Source: Arcobacter sp. (GTDB lineage Bacteria; Campylobacterota; Campylobacteria; Campylobacterales; Arcobacteraceae). Taken from it: a DNA stretch of 64,000 nucleotides. The notes below the pieces were generated by a model, which saw only the letters and a program-made list of their open reading frames with translations, was not told the origin of the DNA and did not search any database. The translations under genes and the position numbers were made by a program. Below are positions 51,758-60,727 of this stretch, in pieces; within the stretch, counting starts at the first letter, position 1, and every line of letters begins with the position of its first letter. The DNA lies in the NCBI GenBank assembly GCA_002869565.1, contig PKUJ01000010.1, positions 182,883 through 246,882 on the forward strand, written 5' to 3'.

Positions 51758-53095
51758 TTATTTTGCAGTCATATATTTAGGTAAATAGTCAACTATTTCA
51801 GGAAAAGCTGTAATTAAAACAACTGCAACAATCATCAAAATAAAAAATGGTAAGGTTGCTTTTAATATATACTCTATTTTTTCACCACTTATACTTTGTA
51901 TAACAAATAAAGAAAAACCAACAGGAGGTGTGATTTGTGATAACTCAACCATAAATACTAAAAATATACCAAACCATAAAGGGTCAAATCCTGCTAAAAC
52001 AATAATAGGTAAAACAATAGGTAAAGTCATAACAACAATAGAAATACCATCTAAAATCATTCCTAAAAATACATACATAATACCAATGATTAATATTAAA
52101 ACAAAAGGTGATAAACCTAAGGTTCCTATATATTCACTAATAGCTCTAGCAATACCTAAAAACCCAACAACTTGTGATAAAAATCCAGCTCCTACTATAA
52201 TAAAACTAATCATAACTGAAGTTTTAATAGAGTTCAAAAGTGCATTTTTAAATATCTCAAAACTAAAACTTCTAAAATAAACTGCAAGAATAATAGAACC
52301 CAAAACACCTAAAGCAGCAGCCTCAGTTGGGGTTGCAAATCCACCATAAATTGAACCTAAAACAACAGCTATCAATAAAAATACTGGAAACAAATCTTTT
52401 ATAGAATGGGTAAAATCATCTATTGTATATTTGTCTTTATTTTTTGGTACAACACTACTATCAAGCTTTGAAGCAATCATTATGTAAAATGAGTACAAAG
52501 AAGCAAGTAATAATCCAGGAAGTACCCCTGCCATAAAAAGTTTTCCTATAGAAACATCTGATAAAACTCCATAAATAATCATTATAAGTGATGGAGGAAT
52601 CAAAAACCCTAAAGTACCACTTCCTGCAAGTGAACCTAAAGCTAAAGATTTTGAATATCCCCTTTTTTTAAGTTCATCTAAGGTGATTTTCCCAACAGTT
52701 GCTGTTGTAGCTGCACTTGAACCAGAAATTGCAGCAAAAAGTGAACAAGCTGCTACATTTACATGAAGTAGTTTTCCTGGAATAAAATTTAACCAAGGCA
52801 TTAAACCATTTAGCAATCTAGTTGAAATAGATGATTTATATAATATCTCCCCCATTAAAATAAACATAGGAAGAGCTGCTAGTGACCAAGAATTTAGTGA
52901 ATCATATACAGATGATGCCAACAAGTCCCCTATTTTGTCATATATTGAGATAACAGGTGGTAGATTGTGATCAAATATCAACATACCTACTATCCCTGTC
53001 AATAACAATGAAACTCCAATCCAGATTGAAGATAACAAAAATGTAAACATAATAAAAATTATAACAATTGATAAAACTAATGGATCAGATATCAT
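51758..53095 (-). CDS. dctM: TRAP transporter large permease subunit (DctM type)
   Basis: A 445-residue inner-membrane protein with about a dozen hydrophobic helices. Family motifs include SAATTATVGKITLDELKKRGY and PTEAAALGV, and the NWxGxG-like loop near GSGTLGFLIPPS. DctM carries sodium-driven uptake in tripartite transporters. It overlaps dctQ by 11 bp and is followed by pxpABC on the same strand, which suggests uptake of 5-oxoproline or a related acid. Confidence 0.92.
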   Translation of the reverse strand: MISDPLVLSIVIIFIMFTFLLSSIWIGVSLLLTGIVGMLIFDHNLPPVISIYDKIGDLLASSVYDSLNSWSLAALPMFILMGEILYKSSISTRLLNGLMPWLNFIPGKLLHVNVAACSLFAAISGSSAATTATVGKITLDELKKRGYSKSLALGSLAGSGTLGFLIPPSLIMIIYGVLSDVSIGKLFMAGVLPGLLLASLYSFYIMIASKLDSSVVPKNKDKYTIDDFTHSIKDLFPVFLLIAVVLGSIYGGFATPTEAAALGVLGSIILAVYFRSFSFEIFKNALLNSIKTSVMISFIIVGAGFLSQVVGFLGIARAISEYIGTLGLSPFVLILIIGIMYVFLGMILDGISIVVMTLPIVLPIIVLAGFDPLWFGIFLVFMVELSQITPPVGFSLFVIQSISGEKIEYILKATLPFFILMIVAVVLITAFPEIVDYLPKYMTAK

Positions 53096-53570
53096 TTTTT
53101 ATTCCTTTTAATACAAAAACTAAAACAGTCAATATAAATAAGGCAATTCCTAAAGGCATAACTAACTGTGTTAAATAAAGAGGGGTTTCTGATACTGATT
53201 CTGATACCATTTCCATTTCATAAGAATCATAGGTAAATAAAATAGTTCTATAAAAAGCAAAAGTTAAAACAACAATTGTGATTAAGCCAGCAAATACATC
53301 AATAAACCTATTTGCTTTTTTTGACATTTTAGAAGTTATAATATTGATTCTAATATGTGCATCTTCTTTAAAGGTATATGCTAAACCTAAAAAAATTGAA
53401 GCTAAATATAGATATCCGCTATATTCATCTGCAATCATTGTAGACATATCAAAAAAATATCTAATAAATATCTCAGTCAAAATCAATAAAACCAAAGATA
53501 CTAATAAAAGTGATGACAGATAAGCTCCCCAAAGAGAGAGCTTATTTACTGTATTATAAAAAGTTTTCAT
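53085..53570 (-). CDS. dctQ: TRAP transporter small permease subunit (DctQ type)
   Basis: A 161-residue membrane protein with four helices and the DctQ pattern IFIRYFFDMSTMIADEYSGYL, followed by AYTFKEDAHIRIN. It partners DctM. It starts 2 bp after the gene for the binding protein. Confidence 0.9.
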   Translation of the reverse strand: MKTFYNTVNKLSLWGAYLSSLLLVSLVLLILTEIFIRYFFDMSTMIADEYSGYLYLASIFLGLAYTFKEDAHIRINIITSKMSKKANRFIDVFAGLITIVVLTFAFYRTILFTYDSYEMEMVSESVSETPLYLTQLVMPLGIALFILTVLVFVLKGIKNDI

Positions 53571-53572
53571 GA

Positions 53573-54529
53573 TTATTTTCTATATTCTTCAAATATCTTT
53601 TTTGTATCTTTATTAGCATCTGATAGATACTCTTTTAACATTTTATTTGCAATAATAGCTAACTCTTTTTTTAGCTTATCACTAGCTTCTGAGATGTGCA
53701 TACCATTATTTGCCATAGTATCAAGAGCATCTTTATCCTCAGCTTTTACAGCTTCCCATTGAGCTTTTTCAATCTCTGCTGCTGCTTTTAACATTGCATC
53801 TTTTTGTGCTGAATCTAGTGAATTCCAATAGTCAAGGTTGATAGTAACAGCCTGTAAAGGGTATGCATAGTTTATTTTTGTAAAGTTAGTTAAAACTTCC
53901 CAGAACTTACCATCTTTTCCCGATGAAGATGAAGTAATAACAGAGTTAACCATTCCTGTTCTTAGAGCTGAATAAACCTCTCCCCAAGGTAAAGCAACTG
54001 CATTTCCCCCTGCATCATTTACAAACTGTGCTGAGTTTTTATCATAAGTTCTAGTTTTAACACCTTTGAAATCTGCCAAAGTTTCTAATTTTTTATTTGA
54101 ATAAAATCCAGATGCGGGCCAAGTTACAGAGTAAAGAAGTTTTTGATTCCATTTTTTCGCTGTTTTTTCATATGCTGGTTTTGAGATTTGATAAAGTTTA
54201 AAAGCATCATCATATGAAGTTGCAATAAAAGGTAAAGCAGAGATACCAAATACTTTTCCCCCACCTGAAGTAAAAGGTATAAACATGTCAGTCATAGCAA
54301 CTGTACCATCTTTTACAGCTTTTAAAGGATTCCCTTTTACTAAAGAAGAACCTGCATGTACTGTAATATCAACACTACCACCTGTATAATCTTTAACTAA
54401 AGAAGCAAATTTTTCAGCACCCTTTGTGTGAAAATTATTTGCACCATATTTTGCATTTAAATTCATTTTTACATTTCCAGCAAGAACTAAACTTGCAAGA
54501 GAAGCAACTAGTAAACATTTTTTTAACAT
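53573..54529 (-). CDS. dctP: TRAP transporter substrate-binding protein (DctP type)
   Basis: A 318-residue periplasmic solute receptor with signal peptide ending VLAGN (about 18). DctP landmarks: HTKGAEKFASLVKDYTGG, the carboxylate-binding arginine probably in GVKTRTYDKNSAQFVNDAGGNAVALP, and MVNSVITSSSSG. It captures an organic acid for DctQM. A GTGAGT-N5-GTGAGT repeat lies 44-60 nt upstream of the start. Ligand inferred from the pxp genes downstream. Confidence 0.9.
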   Translation of the reverse strand: MLKKCLLVASLASLVLAGNVKMNLNAKYGANNFHTKGAEKFASLVKDYTGGSVDITVHAGSSLVKGNPLKAVKDGTVAMTDMFIPFTSGGGKVFGISALPFIATSYDDAFKLYQISKPAYEKTAKKWNQKLLYSVTWPASGFYSNKKLETLADFKGVKTRTYDKNSAQFVNDAGGNAVALPWGEVYSALRTGMVNSVITSSSSGKDGKFWEVLTNFTKINYAYPLQAVTINLDYWNSLDSAQKDAMLKAAAEIEKAQWEAVKAEDKDALDTMANNGMHISEASDKLKKELAIIANKMLKEYLSDANKDTKKIFEEYRK

Positions 54530-54572
54530 TGTAATCTCCTAATTTTAGATAAGGAAATTTTAATTGTTTGAG

Positions 54573-54589
54573 GTGAGTAATTAGTGAGT
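54573..54589 (-). promoter_or_regulatory. GTGAGT direct repeat upstream of dctP
   Basis: GTGAGT occurs at 54573-54578 and 54584-54589 (11 bp start to start), followed by TTTT; on the coding strand it reads ACTCAC-N5-ACTCAC. The same arrangement occurs upstream of the sensor kinase gene (56847-56863) at nearly the same distance from the start codon. OmpR-type regulators, such as the one encoded next door, bind direct repeats of 10-11 bp. Confidence 0.6.
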
Positions 54590-54602
54590 TTTTAGGAATA
54601 TA

Positions 54603-55283
54603 TCAAAAAGATTTTAATTTATATCCCTCTTGTGGAACATTTAATATTAATTCTATTGGTAATCTGTGTCTTAACTCTTTTATAAAAGTTTTCAAAGCAC
54701 TCATACTCATAGATTTGTCTTTCCAAATATACTCTTCAATAATAGAATAAGTTAAGATATTATTTTTATTTTCATAAAGTAAAATTAAAAATTCTTTATC
54801 CCGTTTTCTTAAAGTTACAAGCTCATTTTTATAGTATAATTCCCTATTTTTCATATTAAAATAAAGTTCATCAGAAAATACAATTTTTTCATCTAGTCTT
54901 TCTTTAAAAACCTTTGTAATCCCTGCAAATAGACTTTCAGAGGTGAGTGGTTTTAAGATATAATGGTTTATATTTAGGTTTATTAAACTTAAAAGATACT
55001 CCTCATTTGAGTATGCTGTAAGCATTATAATAATAGTTGATAAATCTTCTTTTCTAATCTCTTCTACCATTTCAATACCATTTTTTTCAGGCATTTCAAT
55101 ATCTGATATTATAAGGTTTGGTTTTTTATCATAATACATATAATATCCATCTTCTCCATTTGAAGCCTCATAAACTTCTGCAAAATAGTATTTTAATGTA
55201 TTAACTAATCTTTTTCTAATTCCATCTTCATCTTCAACACAAAGGACTGTTAGGTTTTTTAATTGTTCTTCTAATTGATCCAT
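54603..55283 (-). CDS. OmpR-type response regulator for the TRAP/pxp locus
   Basis: A 226-residue regulator: receiver domain (about 10-125) with acids in CVEDEDG, phosphorylation at D61 in IISDIEMPEKNG, the Thr in MLTAYS and the lysine in ILKPLT. A winged-helix DNA-binding domain follows (about 140-226: YKNELVTLRKRDKEFLILLY, NVPQEGYKL). It comes 2 bp after the restored stop of the cognate Cache kinase and just before dctP. It very probably controls the transporter operon and itself. Confidence 0.88.
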   Translation of the reverse strand: MDQLEEQLKNLTVLCVEDEDGIRKRLVNTLKYYFAEVYEASNGEDGYYMYYDKKPNLIISDIEMPEKNGIEMVEEIRKEDLSTIIIMLTAYSNEEYLLSLINLNINHYILKPLTSESLFAGITKVFKERLDEKIVFSDELYFNMKNRELYYKNELVTLRKRDKEFLILLYENKNNILTYSIIEEYIWKDKSMSMSALKTFIKELRHRLPIELILNVPQEGYKLKSF

Positions 55284-55285
55284 TT

Positions 55286-56805
55286 TTATACCTTAATTTT
55301 TACTTTGAAAAGTGCACCATACTCTGTATTTTCAACACTTAATTCTCCACCCATATTCTTTCTATTATCATTTTAGACATATATAAACCTAAGCCCGTTC
55401 CATTAGAACTGCTTTTTGTGGTAAAGTATGGTTCAAATATTTGTTCTAAATACTCCTCTTCTACTCCATTTGCATTATCTGTTACAGTCACAATTGCATA
55501 ACCATCGATATAATCAACTTCTAAATCTATTCTTGGATTTTTTATCTGTCGTTGAATCAATATATCTTTTGCATTTGACATTAGATTCAACAATACTTGA
55601 GCAAATTCTCCTTTATATCCATATATCTCGTAATTACACTTTATATTTGTATTAAGCTTTATATTATTGCTTTTTACCGAAGCTGTAATCAATGATTTTG
55701 CTTCAAAACAAGAATCTTCTATATAAAAATAAACTTTCTTTTTATCAGGTTTGAAAAAGTTTCTAAAATCATCAATAGTGTATGACATAAACTGAATAAG
55801 CCTATTTGACTCTTTTACTGACTCTTGTATCATAGCATCATCTGCTTTTTTAAATTTTGAAGCAGTTTCTAGCTCCATAAGTATTCCAGCTACTTCACTT
55901 AAAGGCTGTCTCCATTGGTGGGCTATCATAGACAACATTGTTCCCATACGAGCAAGTCTTGATTGATGAAGCATAGCCCTATCTTTCTTTTTTGCTTCTA
56001 CAATTGCTACTTTTACTTTATTTTCTAAATTTTTATTCATATCCTCTAAAAGTAACTCTTTTTTCTTTACATTTTCTTTGTATTTACGAAAAACTTCTGT
56101 AATCTTTTTTGACATCACAAAAGAGATAAGCCCAATAATCAACATAACAAAAAAAGATACAACTACTACTATTCTAATATATTTATTTATTCGTTCTTCC
56201 AATAATTTTTTATTTTCAAAAATAGACTTTTGGATATCATCAATATATAAGCCAGCTCCAATAACCCAATTATATTTTTTATAAAGTTTAAAAAAACCTA
56301 ACTTTTTAGAAAAATGGATCTCTTTTGGTTTTTGCCAATAATAATCTATAAAAACTCCATTAGGATTTTTTAATGTTTTATCAACAAACTCTTTAATAAT
56401 AAAAGAACCAATAGCATCTTTTAAATCTATATCATATGTATTTAAGCTTTTCTGCCTAAAAGGATGAGCACGTAAGTAATAAGAAGTATCATGTATCCAA
56501 ATATATCCATGTTTTTCATATCTAATTGTTTCAATATATCTTAAAACCTCATCTTTTAACTCTTCTTGGCTAAGTTTTGTATTTTTTTTCACATGATATT
56601 CAATATAATTTATAACATATTCAACTTCTTTTTTGAGAATATTTTTCTGCTTTTTAAGATACTCATCTTCAACACGAATACTCTCTTCTTCAAAGTAATC
56701 ATTTTGATTTTTTACAAAAAAATATATATTGAATACAGCAACTAAAATTACTGTGAGGATAGGAGTGAGTATGATTAATCTTGGGATATTTTTTTCTGTA
56801 AACAT
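55286..56805 (-). pseudogene. Cache_2 sensor histidine kinase, frameshifted near the 3' end
   Basis: The open frame (55339-56805, 488 residues) ends ...MIIERIWVEN. One missing A at about 55355-55360 explains this: restored, the end reads MIIERNMGGELSVENTEYGA and continues KVKIKV to a TAA at 55288-55286. The rest is a membrane Cache_2 sensor (HGYIWIHDTSYYLRAHPFR; WVIGAGLYIDD), second helix near 215-235, box IAHQWRQPLSEV, and ATPase motifs to GTGLGLYMS. Only the last strand of the ATPase domain is altered, so partial activity is possible even if the lesion is real. Partner of the regulator encoded next. Confidence 0.82.
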
Positions 56806-56846
56806 TCTTAGAACTCCTATTTTATTCGAAAAAATACTTATTGTAA

Positions 56847-56863
56847 GTGAGTTTAAAGTGAGT
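56847..56863 (-). promoter_or_regulatory. GTGAGT direct repeat upstream of sensor kinase gene
   Basis: GTGAGT at 56847-56852 and 56858-56863, 11 bp apart, again followed by TTTT, 42-58 nt upstream of the kinase ATG. It matches the repeat before dctP in sequence, spacing and distance, which points to autoregulation of the sensor/regulator operon. Confidence 0.6.
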
Positions 56864-56869
56864 TTTCAA

Positions 56870-57604
56870 TCAAATGAGTACTTTTTGTAATGCTTTTATA
56901 AATGATAAAGCATTTTCACCATCTCCATGAACACAAATTGTATCAGCATTTAGAAATAGTTTTTTGTCATTTATACTATTGATATATCCATTACTAGCTA
57001 ATATTCTTACTCTTTCCATAACTTCAAGTTCATCATAAATAAAAGCTTCCGGTTTAATTCTTGAAACTAAACTTCCATCATCATTGTAATTTCTATCTGC
57101 AAAAACTTCATATAATAATTCAATACCATAGAGCATAGCAGTATGTTTATAAGCTTCATTATTAATAGTTGAAAGAACCATAAGTCTAATATTTTTATCA
57201 AAAGATGAAATAGCACTTAATACTGCTTTGAAAATATTTTCATCTCTCATCATATCATTGTATAAAGCTCCATGTGGTTTTACATATGAGATAGGAGCAT
57301 TGTGTAATTTAGAAAAAGCATTTAAAGCTCCAAGTTGGTAAAGGACTATAGATTTTATCTCTTCTAAAGTACAAATCATACTTCTTCTTCCAAAACCTAT
57401 TAAATCTTGATAAGAAGGATGTGCGCCAATCGAAACTCCATACTTTTTTGCAAGTTCAACGGTTCTATTCATTGTAACACTGTCAGAGGCATGAAAACCA
57501 CAAGCTAAATTTGCCATAGAAATATATGGCATAATTTCTTCGTCTTTTCCCATTTTCCAAATACCAAAACTCTCACCCATATCGCAATTAAGTCTAATAT
57601 TCAT
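56870..57604 (-). CDS. 5-oxoprolinase subunit A, second copy
   Basis: A 244-residue LamB/YcsF protein, alike in every motif to the pxpA product at 51007-51738 (LNCDMGESFGIWKMG, ANLACGFHASDSVTM, VSIGAHPSYQDLIGFGRR, YVKPHGALYNDMM, ADTICVHGDGENAL); by eye about two-thirds of residues match. It lacks its own pxpB and pxpC. Being upstream of the sensor operon on the same strand, it belongs to the same locus. It may be a spare catalytic subunit or act on a related lactam. Confidence 0.88.
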   Translation of the reverse strand: MNIRLNCDMGESFGIWKMGKDEEIMPYISMANLACGFHASDSVTMNRTVELAKKYGVSIGAHPSYQDLIGFGRRSMICTLEEIKSIVLYQLGALNAFSKLHNAPISYVKPHGALYNDMMRDENIFKAVLSAISSFDKNIRLMVLSTINNEAYKHTAMLYGIELLYEVFADRNYNDDGSLVSRIKPEAFIYDELEVMERVRILASNGYINSINDKKLFLNADTICVHGDGENALSFIKALQKVLI

Positions 57605-57658
57605 AACATTACCTTGTATTAATATTAGACTATTTTACCATATATTAATTTTATAACT

Positions 57659-57859
57659 TTAAAATTCGTCTTTGATACCTGATTTATTCACTCTAATTAT
57701 TCCTAAAACTAAGATTATTCCTAGAACAAAATATAAGTTAACATCAACCATTGATGCCACCCAAACAGTCATAATAGATGCGATAATTGCAATATTTCGA
57801 TACAAAAAGGAGTATAAGTAAATCAATACAACTGCCATTATAAATAATAATTCTGTCAT
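57659..57859 (-). CDS. Small membrane protein, 66 residues
   Basis: Two hydrophobic helices (about 4-20 and 27-55) and a short charged tail GIKDEF. It is on the same strand as the second pxpA, 54 bp upstream of it. No family is recognised. The ATG has no strong ribosome site, so it is a weaker gene call. Confidence 0.5.
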   Translation of the reverse strand: MTELLFIMAVVLIYLYSFLYRNIAIIASIMTVWVASMVDVNLYFVLGIILVLGIIRVNKSGIKDEF

Positions 57860-57960
57860 TCTTTTTCCATTTTTTAATTTAAAGTAGAATTTTAACTGCT
57901 AAAAGTGTGTAAGGAGTGTGCTTATTTAAATTTTATTTTTTTAAAAATTATTATTATATA

Positions 57961-57975
57961 AAATAATGATTATTA
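57961..57975. promoter_or_regulatory. Fur-box-like palindrome upstream of LOG gene
   Basis: AATAAT-G-ATTATT (57962-57974) resembles the 7-1-7 Fur consensus (TGATAAT-N-ATTATCA) in its core. It lies about 27 bp upstream of a TATAAT at 58002-58007 that serves the gene at 58053. In a genome this AT-rich the match could be chance. Confidence 0.3.
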
Positions 57976-58052
57976 CAAGTAAGGTTCAATTATAATTATT
58001 CTATAATGTCGAGTTAAAATTAATAAATGTATATATAAGAAAAGAGAATATA

Positions 58053-58676
58053 ATGAAAAATATAGAGAATATTTGTAAAAAGTCAATTGCGGATGACTTT
58101 AACAATGGCAAAAAATTACTAAAAAATTTAAAAAATAGTGTCACTATATTTGGTAGTGCAAGAACCTCTCAAAGTGACTATCATGCATTATTAGCTCAAA
58201 AATTAAGTTTTAATCTTGCACAAAATGGAATAAATATTATCACTGGTGGTGGAGATGGAATAATGCAAGCTGCAAATAAAGGTGCATATAAATCAAGTAA
58301 TGCAGAATCAATTGGTCTAAATATAGAATTACCATTTGAGCAGTCATCAAATCCTTACACTACAAAAAGTCTTACTTTTAGTTACTTTTTTTCAAGAAAA
58401 TATATGTTAGTAAAATATTCAAGAGCTTGTGTTGTTTTCCCTGGTGGTTTTGGAACTTTAGATGAGATGTTTGAAGTTTTAACTCTAACACAAACAGGAA
58501 AAATGAATGGATTTAAGATTTTTTTAGTTGGCGAAGAATATTGGAAATATCTTATTAAGTTTATGAAAAAATCTCTTTATAAAGAGGGCATGATTAATAA
58601 AGAAGACTTGAATATTATAACACTTACAGATGATATAAAACTTATTGAAGAAGAGATAGAAAAACTACTAAAATAA
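58053..58676 (+). CDS. LOG-family nucleotide phosphoribohydrolase-like protein
   Basis: A 207-residue Rossmann protein with GGGDGIMQAANKGA near 70, NIELPFEQSSNPYTT near 91 and the signature FPGGFGTLDE near 130. This is the longer bacterial TIGR00730 type, distinct from the shorter paralogue at 18037-18603. Members release the base from nucleoside monophosphates. Own promoter (TATAAT 58002-58007). Convergent with, and overlapping by 9 bp, the next gene. Confidence 0.83.
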   Translation: MKNIENICKKSIADDFNNGKKLLKNLKNSVTIFGSARTSQSDYHALLAQKLSFNLAQNGINIITGGGDGIMQAANKGAYKSSNAESIGLNIELPFEQSSNPYTTKSLTFSYFFSRKYMLVKYSRACVVFPGGFGTLDEMFEVLTLTQTGKMNGFKIFLVGEEYWKYLIKFMKKSLYKEGMINKEDLNIITLTDDIKLIEEEIEKLLK

Positions 58677-59210
58677 ATTAGTAGCTTTTCCATCAAAGCT
58701 TATCTGATTTTTCTTTTTCATATAAGCTATATGTTCTTCTTTTGTAGAATTATTATAGTAATCGGTAAGTTCACTTCTGTCACTTACAAAATCGTAAAGA
58801 GGAACACCCATACCACAAGAAGAATTCACGCTTTCAATACTTAATTCAAATACTTGTCTAGCGCCATTTGTATACTCAAATTTTTCTATATATTTATTCC
58901 AAGACTTATCTTTTTCTTGAATAACTTTTACACTGCAATATAATCTTAAAATTAAATGTTTACCTTCAAATGCACAAAACATCATTGTAAGACGATTATC
59001 TTCTTGTAAATGTGCTGCTGTTTCATTTCCACTACCAAAAAAGTTTAACCATAAAATTGTAGACTCATCAATAATTTTTAATGTTCCATCTAAACCTTTT
59101 GGAGAAATATTTATTTTCCCTTCTTTTGGTGCAGTTGCTACAAAAAACATATGTTGTTGATTTATGAACTTTATTAATTTTTCATCAAGTTTTTCTTTAA
59201 ATTTTGCCAT
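58668..59210 (-). CDS. Pyridoxamine 5'-phosphate oxidase-like FMN-binding protein
   Basis: A 180-residue split-barrel protein: QQHMFFVATAPKEGKINISPKGLDG at the start is the PPOX flavin-binding strand pair, and the ending is typical of the PNPOx-related group (VPLYDFVSDRSELTDYY). Not PdxH itself, given the lack of its C-terminal motif. Probably an oxidoreductase or flavin-sensing protein. Followed upstream by a 144-residue unknown gene on the same strand, 8 bp away. Confidence 0.75.
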   Translation of the reverse strand: MAKFKEKLDEKLIKFINQQHMFFVATAPKEGKINISPKGLDGTLKIIDESTILWLNFFGSGNETAAHLQEDNRLTMMFCAFEGKHLILRLYCSVKVIQEKDKSWNKYIEKFEYTNGARQVFELSIESVNSSCGMGVPLYDFVSDRSELTDYYNNSTKEEHIAYMKKKNQISFDGKATNLF

Positions 59211-59218
59211 TTTAACTC

Positions 59219-59653
59219 CTAATATTGATACATATGATATTTTTTATTTTCTGCTGATTTTCTATCTTCTATTTTTTTATAAATTGCTAAAGCTTTTTGT
59301 TTTTGTTCTTCATTAATCTCTTTAGTTTTATACTCTTTAATTAGCTCATCTAAAACTAGTATATATACAATTGAATTTAATCTTAGAGAATCTTCATTTT
59401 TCATTAATTTATCTAAATCAATTGCATAAACTGATTCTTGAAAAGTAAAAAAAAGTCTTTGTGAAACATCATCAAGTCTATATGAATAACCTAAAATTGT
59501 TAAAAAATTCTCTTCAAACTCTTTATCTAGTTTTTCATTTTTTAACTCTTTTGTAAACTCACTAATCTTTACATCTAATTTAGAAGCTATTTCTTCTGCT
59601 TCAACAACACTGTTCTTAAAACCATATATAAAATCTGAAATATTCTTTATCAT
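59219..59653 (-). CDS. Unknown helical protein, 144 residues
   Basis: An acidic, helical cytoplasmic protein (ISEFTKELKNEKLDKEFEEN; IVYILVLDELIKEYKTKE). No motif is recognised. It precedes the PPOX-like gene by 8 bp on the same strand and is probably in operon with it. Confidence 0.6.
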   Translation of the reverse strand: MIKNISDFIYGFKNSVVEAEEIASKLDVKISEFTKELKNEKLDKEFEENFLTILGYSYRLDDVSQRLFFTFQESVYAIDLDKLMKNEDSLRLNSIVYILVLDELIKEYKTKEINEEQKQKALAIYKKIEDRKSAENKKYHMYQY

Positions 59654-59761
59654 AATTACCTACTTTTATTTATTTCACAATTATTATATATAAAAAATAT
59701 AAAATAGACTAGTTTTATATCAATTAGCATATAATAACAAAAAAATTTACTAGGAAAAAAT

Positions 59762-60571
59762 ATGAAGAAAATTTCAATTGCAGCATCTATAGTTTTATGT
59801 TCTACTTTAAGTTTTGGTTTTGATTTAGGAAGTATTACAAAAAGTGTAATGGACAATGTGGTAAATACTCCAGCAAAAACATCTACAACAAATACTACAA
59901 CAGAACTTAGTAATTCAACTGTTTCAAGTGGATTAAAAGAAGCACTAAAAGTTGGTGTTGATTATGCAGTTAAAAACTTAGGCGCAAATAATGGATATTT
60001 AGATAATTCTCTTGTAAAAATCCCTTTACCTGAAAATTTAAAAAAAGCAGAAACATTAATAAGAAGTGCCGGCGGAGATAAAATGGCTGATGATTTAATC
60101 AACTCTATGAATACAGCAGCAACAAAAGCCGCTCCAAAAACAGCAGAGATTTTTGTGGATGCAATTGATAAAATGTCACTTACTGATGCCCAAAAAATTT
60201 TAGGTGGAGATAAAAATGCAGCAACTGATTATTTCAAAGCAAATACAACTGCTTCCCTAAAAAAGATGATTACACCAATTATTCAAGCAACTATGAAAGA
60301 AAATCAAGTTGCAGGATATTATGATGCATTTAATAATTACTATAAACAATATGGGAAAGGTTTAGTTGAAAATAGTTCAGTTATGGGATTAGCTAAAAAT
60401 TTTGGTGTTGACTCTTATTTGCCTTCTAGTTCTGACCAAAATTTAGATGATTATGTAACTGATAAAGCTATTGATGGATTATTTAAAATGATTGCATCAA
60501 AAGAGTCAGCAATTAGATCAAATCCAGTTGAACAAACAACATCTATTTTAAAACAAGTATTTGGTAAATAA
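59762..60571 (+). CDS. DUF4197-family exported protein
   Basis: A 269-residue protein with a signal peptide ending LSFG (about 19). After a threonine/serine-rich linker (30-58) comes the DUF4197 domain: SGLKEALKVGVDYAVKNLG, DNSLVKIPLPENLKKAETLIRSAGG, LTDAQKILGGDKNAATDYFK and a C-terminal YVTDKAIDGLFKMIASKE. Function is unestablished. Ribosome site AGGA; monocistronic with a terminator after it. Confidence 0.85.
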   Translation: MKKISIAASIVLCSTLSFGFDLGSITKSVMDNVVNTPAKTSTTNTTTELSNSTVSSGLKEALKVGVDYAVKNLGANNGYLDNSLVKIPLPENLKKAETLIRSAGGDKMADDLINSMNTAATKAAPKTAEIFVDAIDKMSLTDAQKILGGDKNAATDYFKANTTASLKKMITPIIQATMKENQVAGYYDAFNNYYKQYGKGLVENSSVMGLAKNFGVDSYLPSSSDQNLDDYVTDKAIDGLFKMIASKESAIRSNPVEQTTSILKQVFGK

Positions 60572-60577
60572 AAATTT

Positions 60578-60604
60578 AAAAAAGCGAGAAATAATCTCTT
60601 TTTT
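60578..60604 (+). terminator. Terminator after DUF4197 gene
   Basis: AAAAAAG, a 2-nt bulge and AGA pair with TCT and CTTTTTT around AATAA; the T-run forms the end of the stem. Starts 6 bp past the stop. Confidence 0.6.
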
Positions 60605-60727
60605 AATGTATTAAATTTAATCTTAATACAATATTCTATTATAAAAAAGTTTTTAATGGATTTTTTTATTATTTTTAATAGATTTTTAGATAACATACGT
60701 TAAGTTTTGGGTTAGGGACAAGTATCT

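Noticed and set aside
51930-52280. 116-codon plus-strand frame opposite dctM
   Set aside because: Antisense of a membrane permease; no start signals and no recognisable protein.
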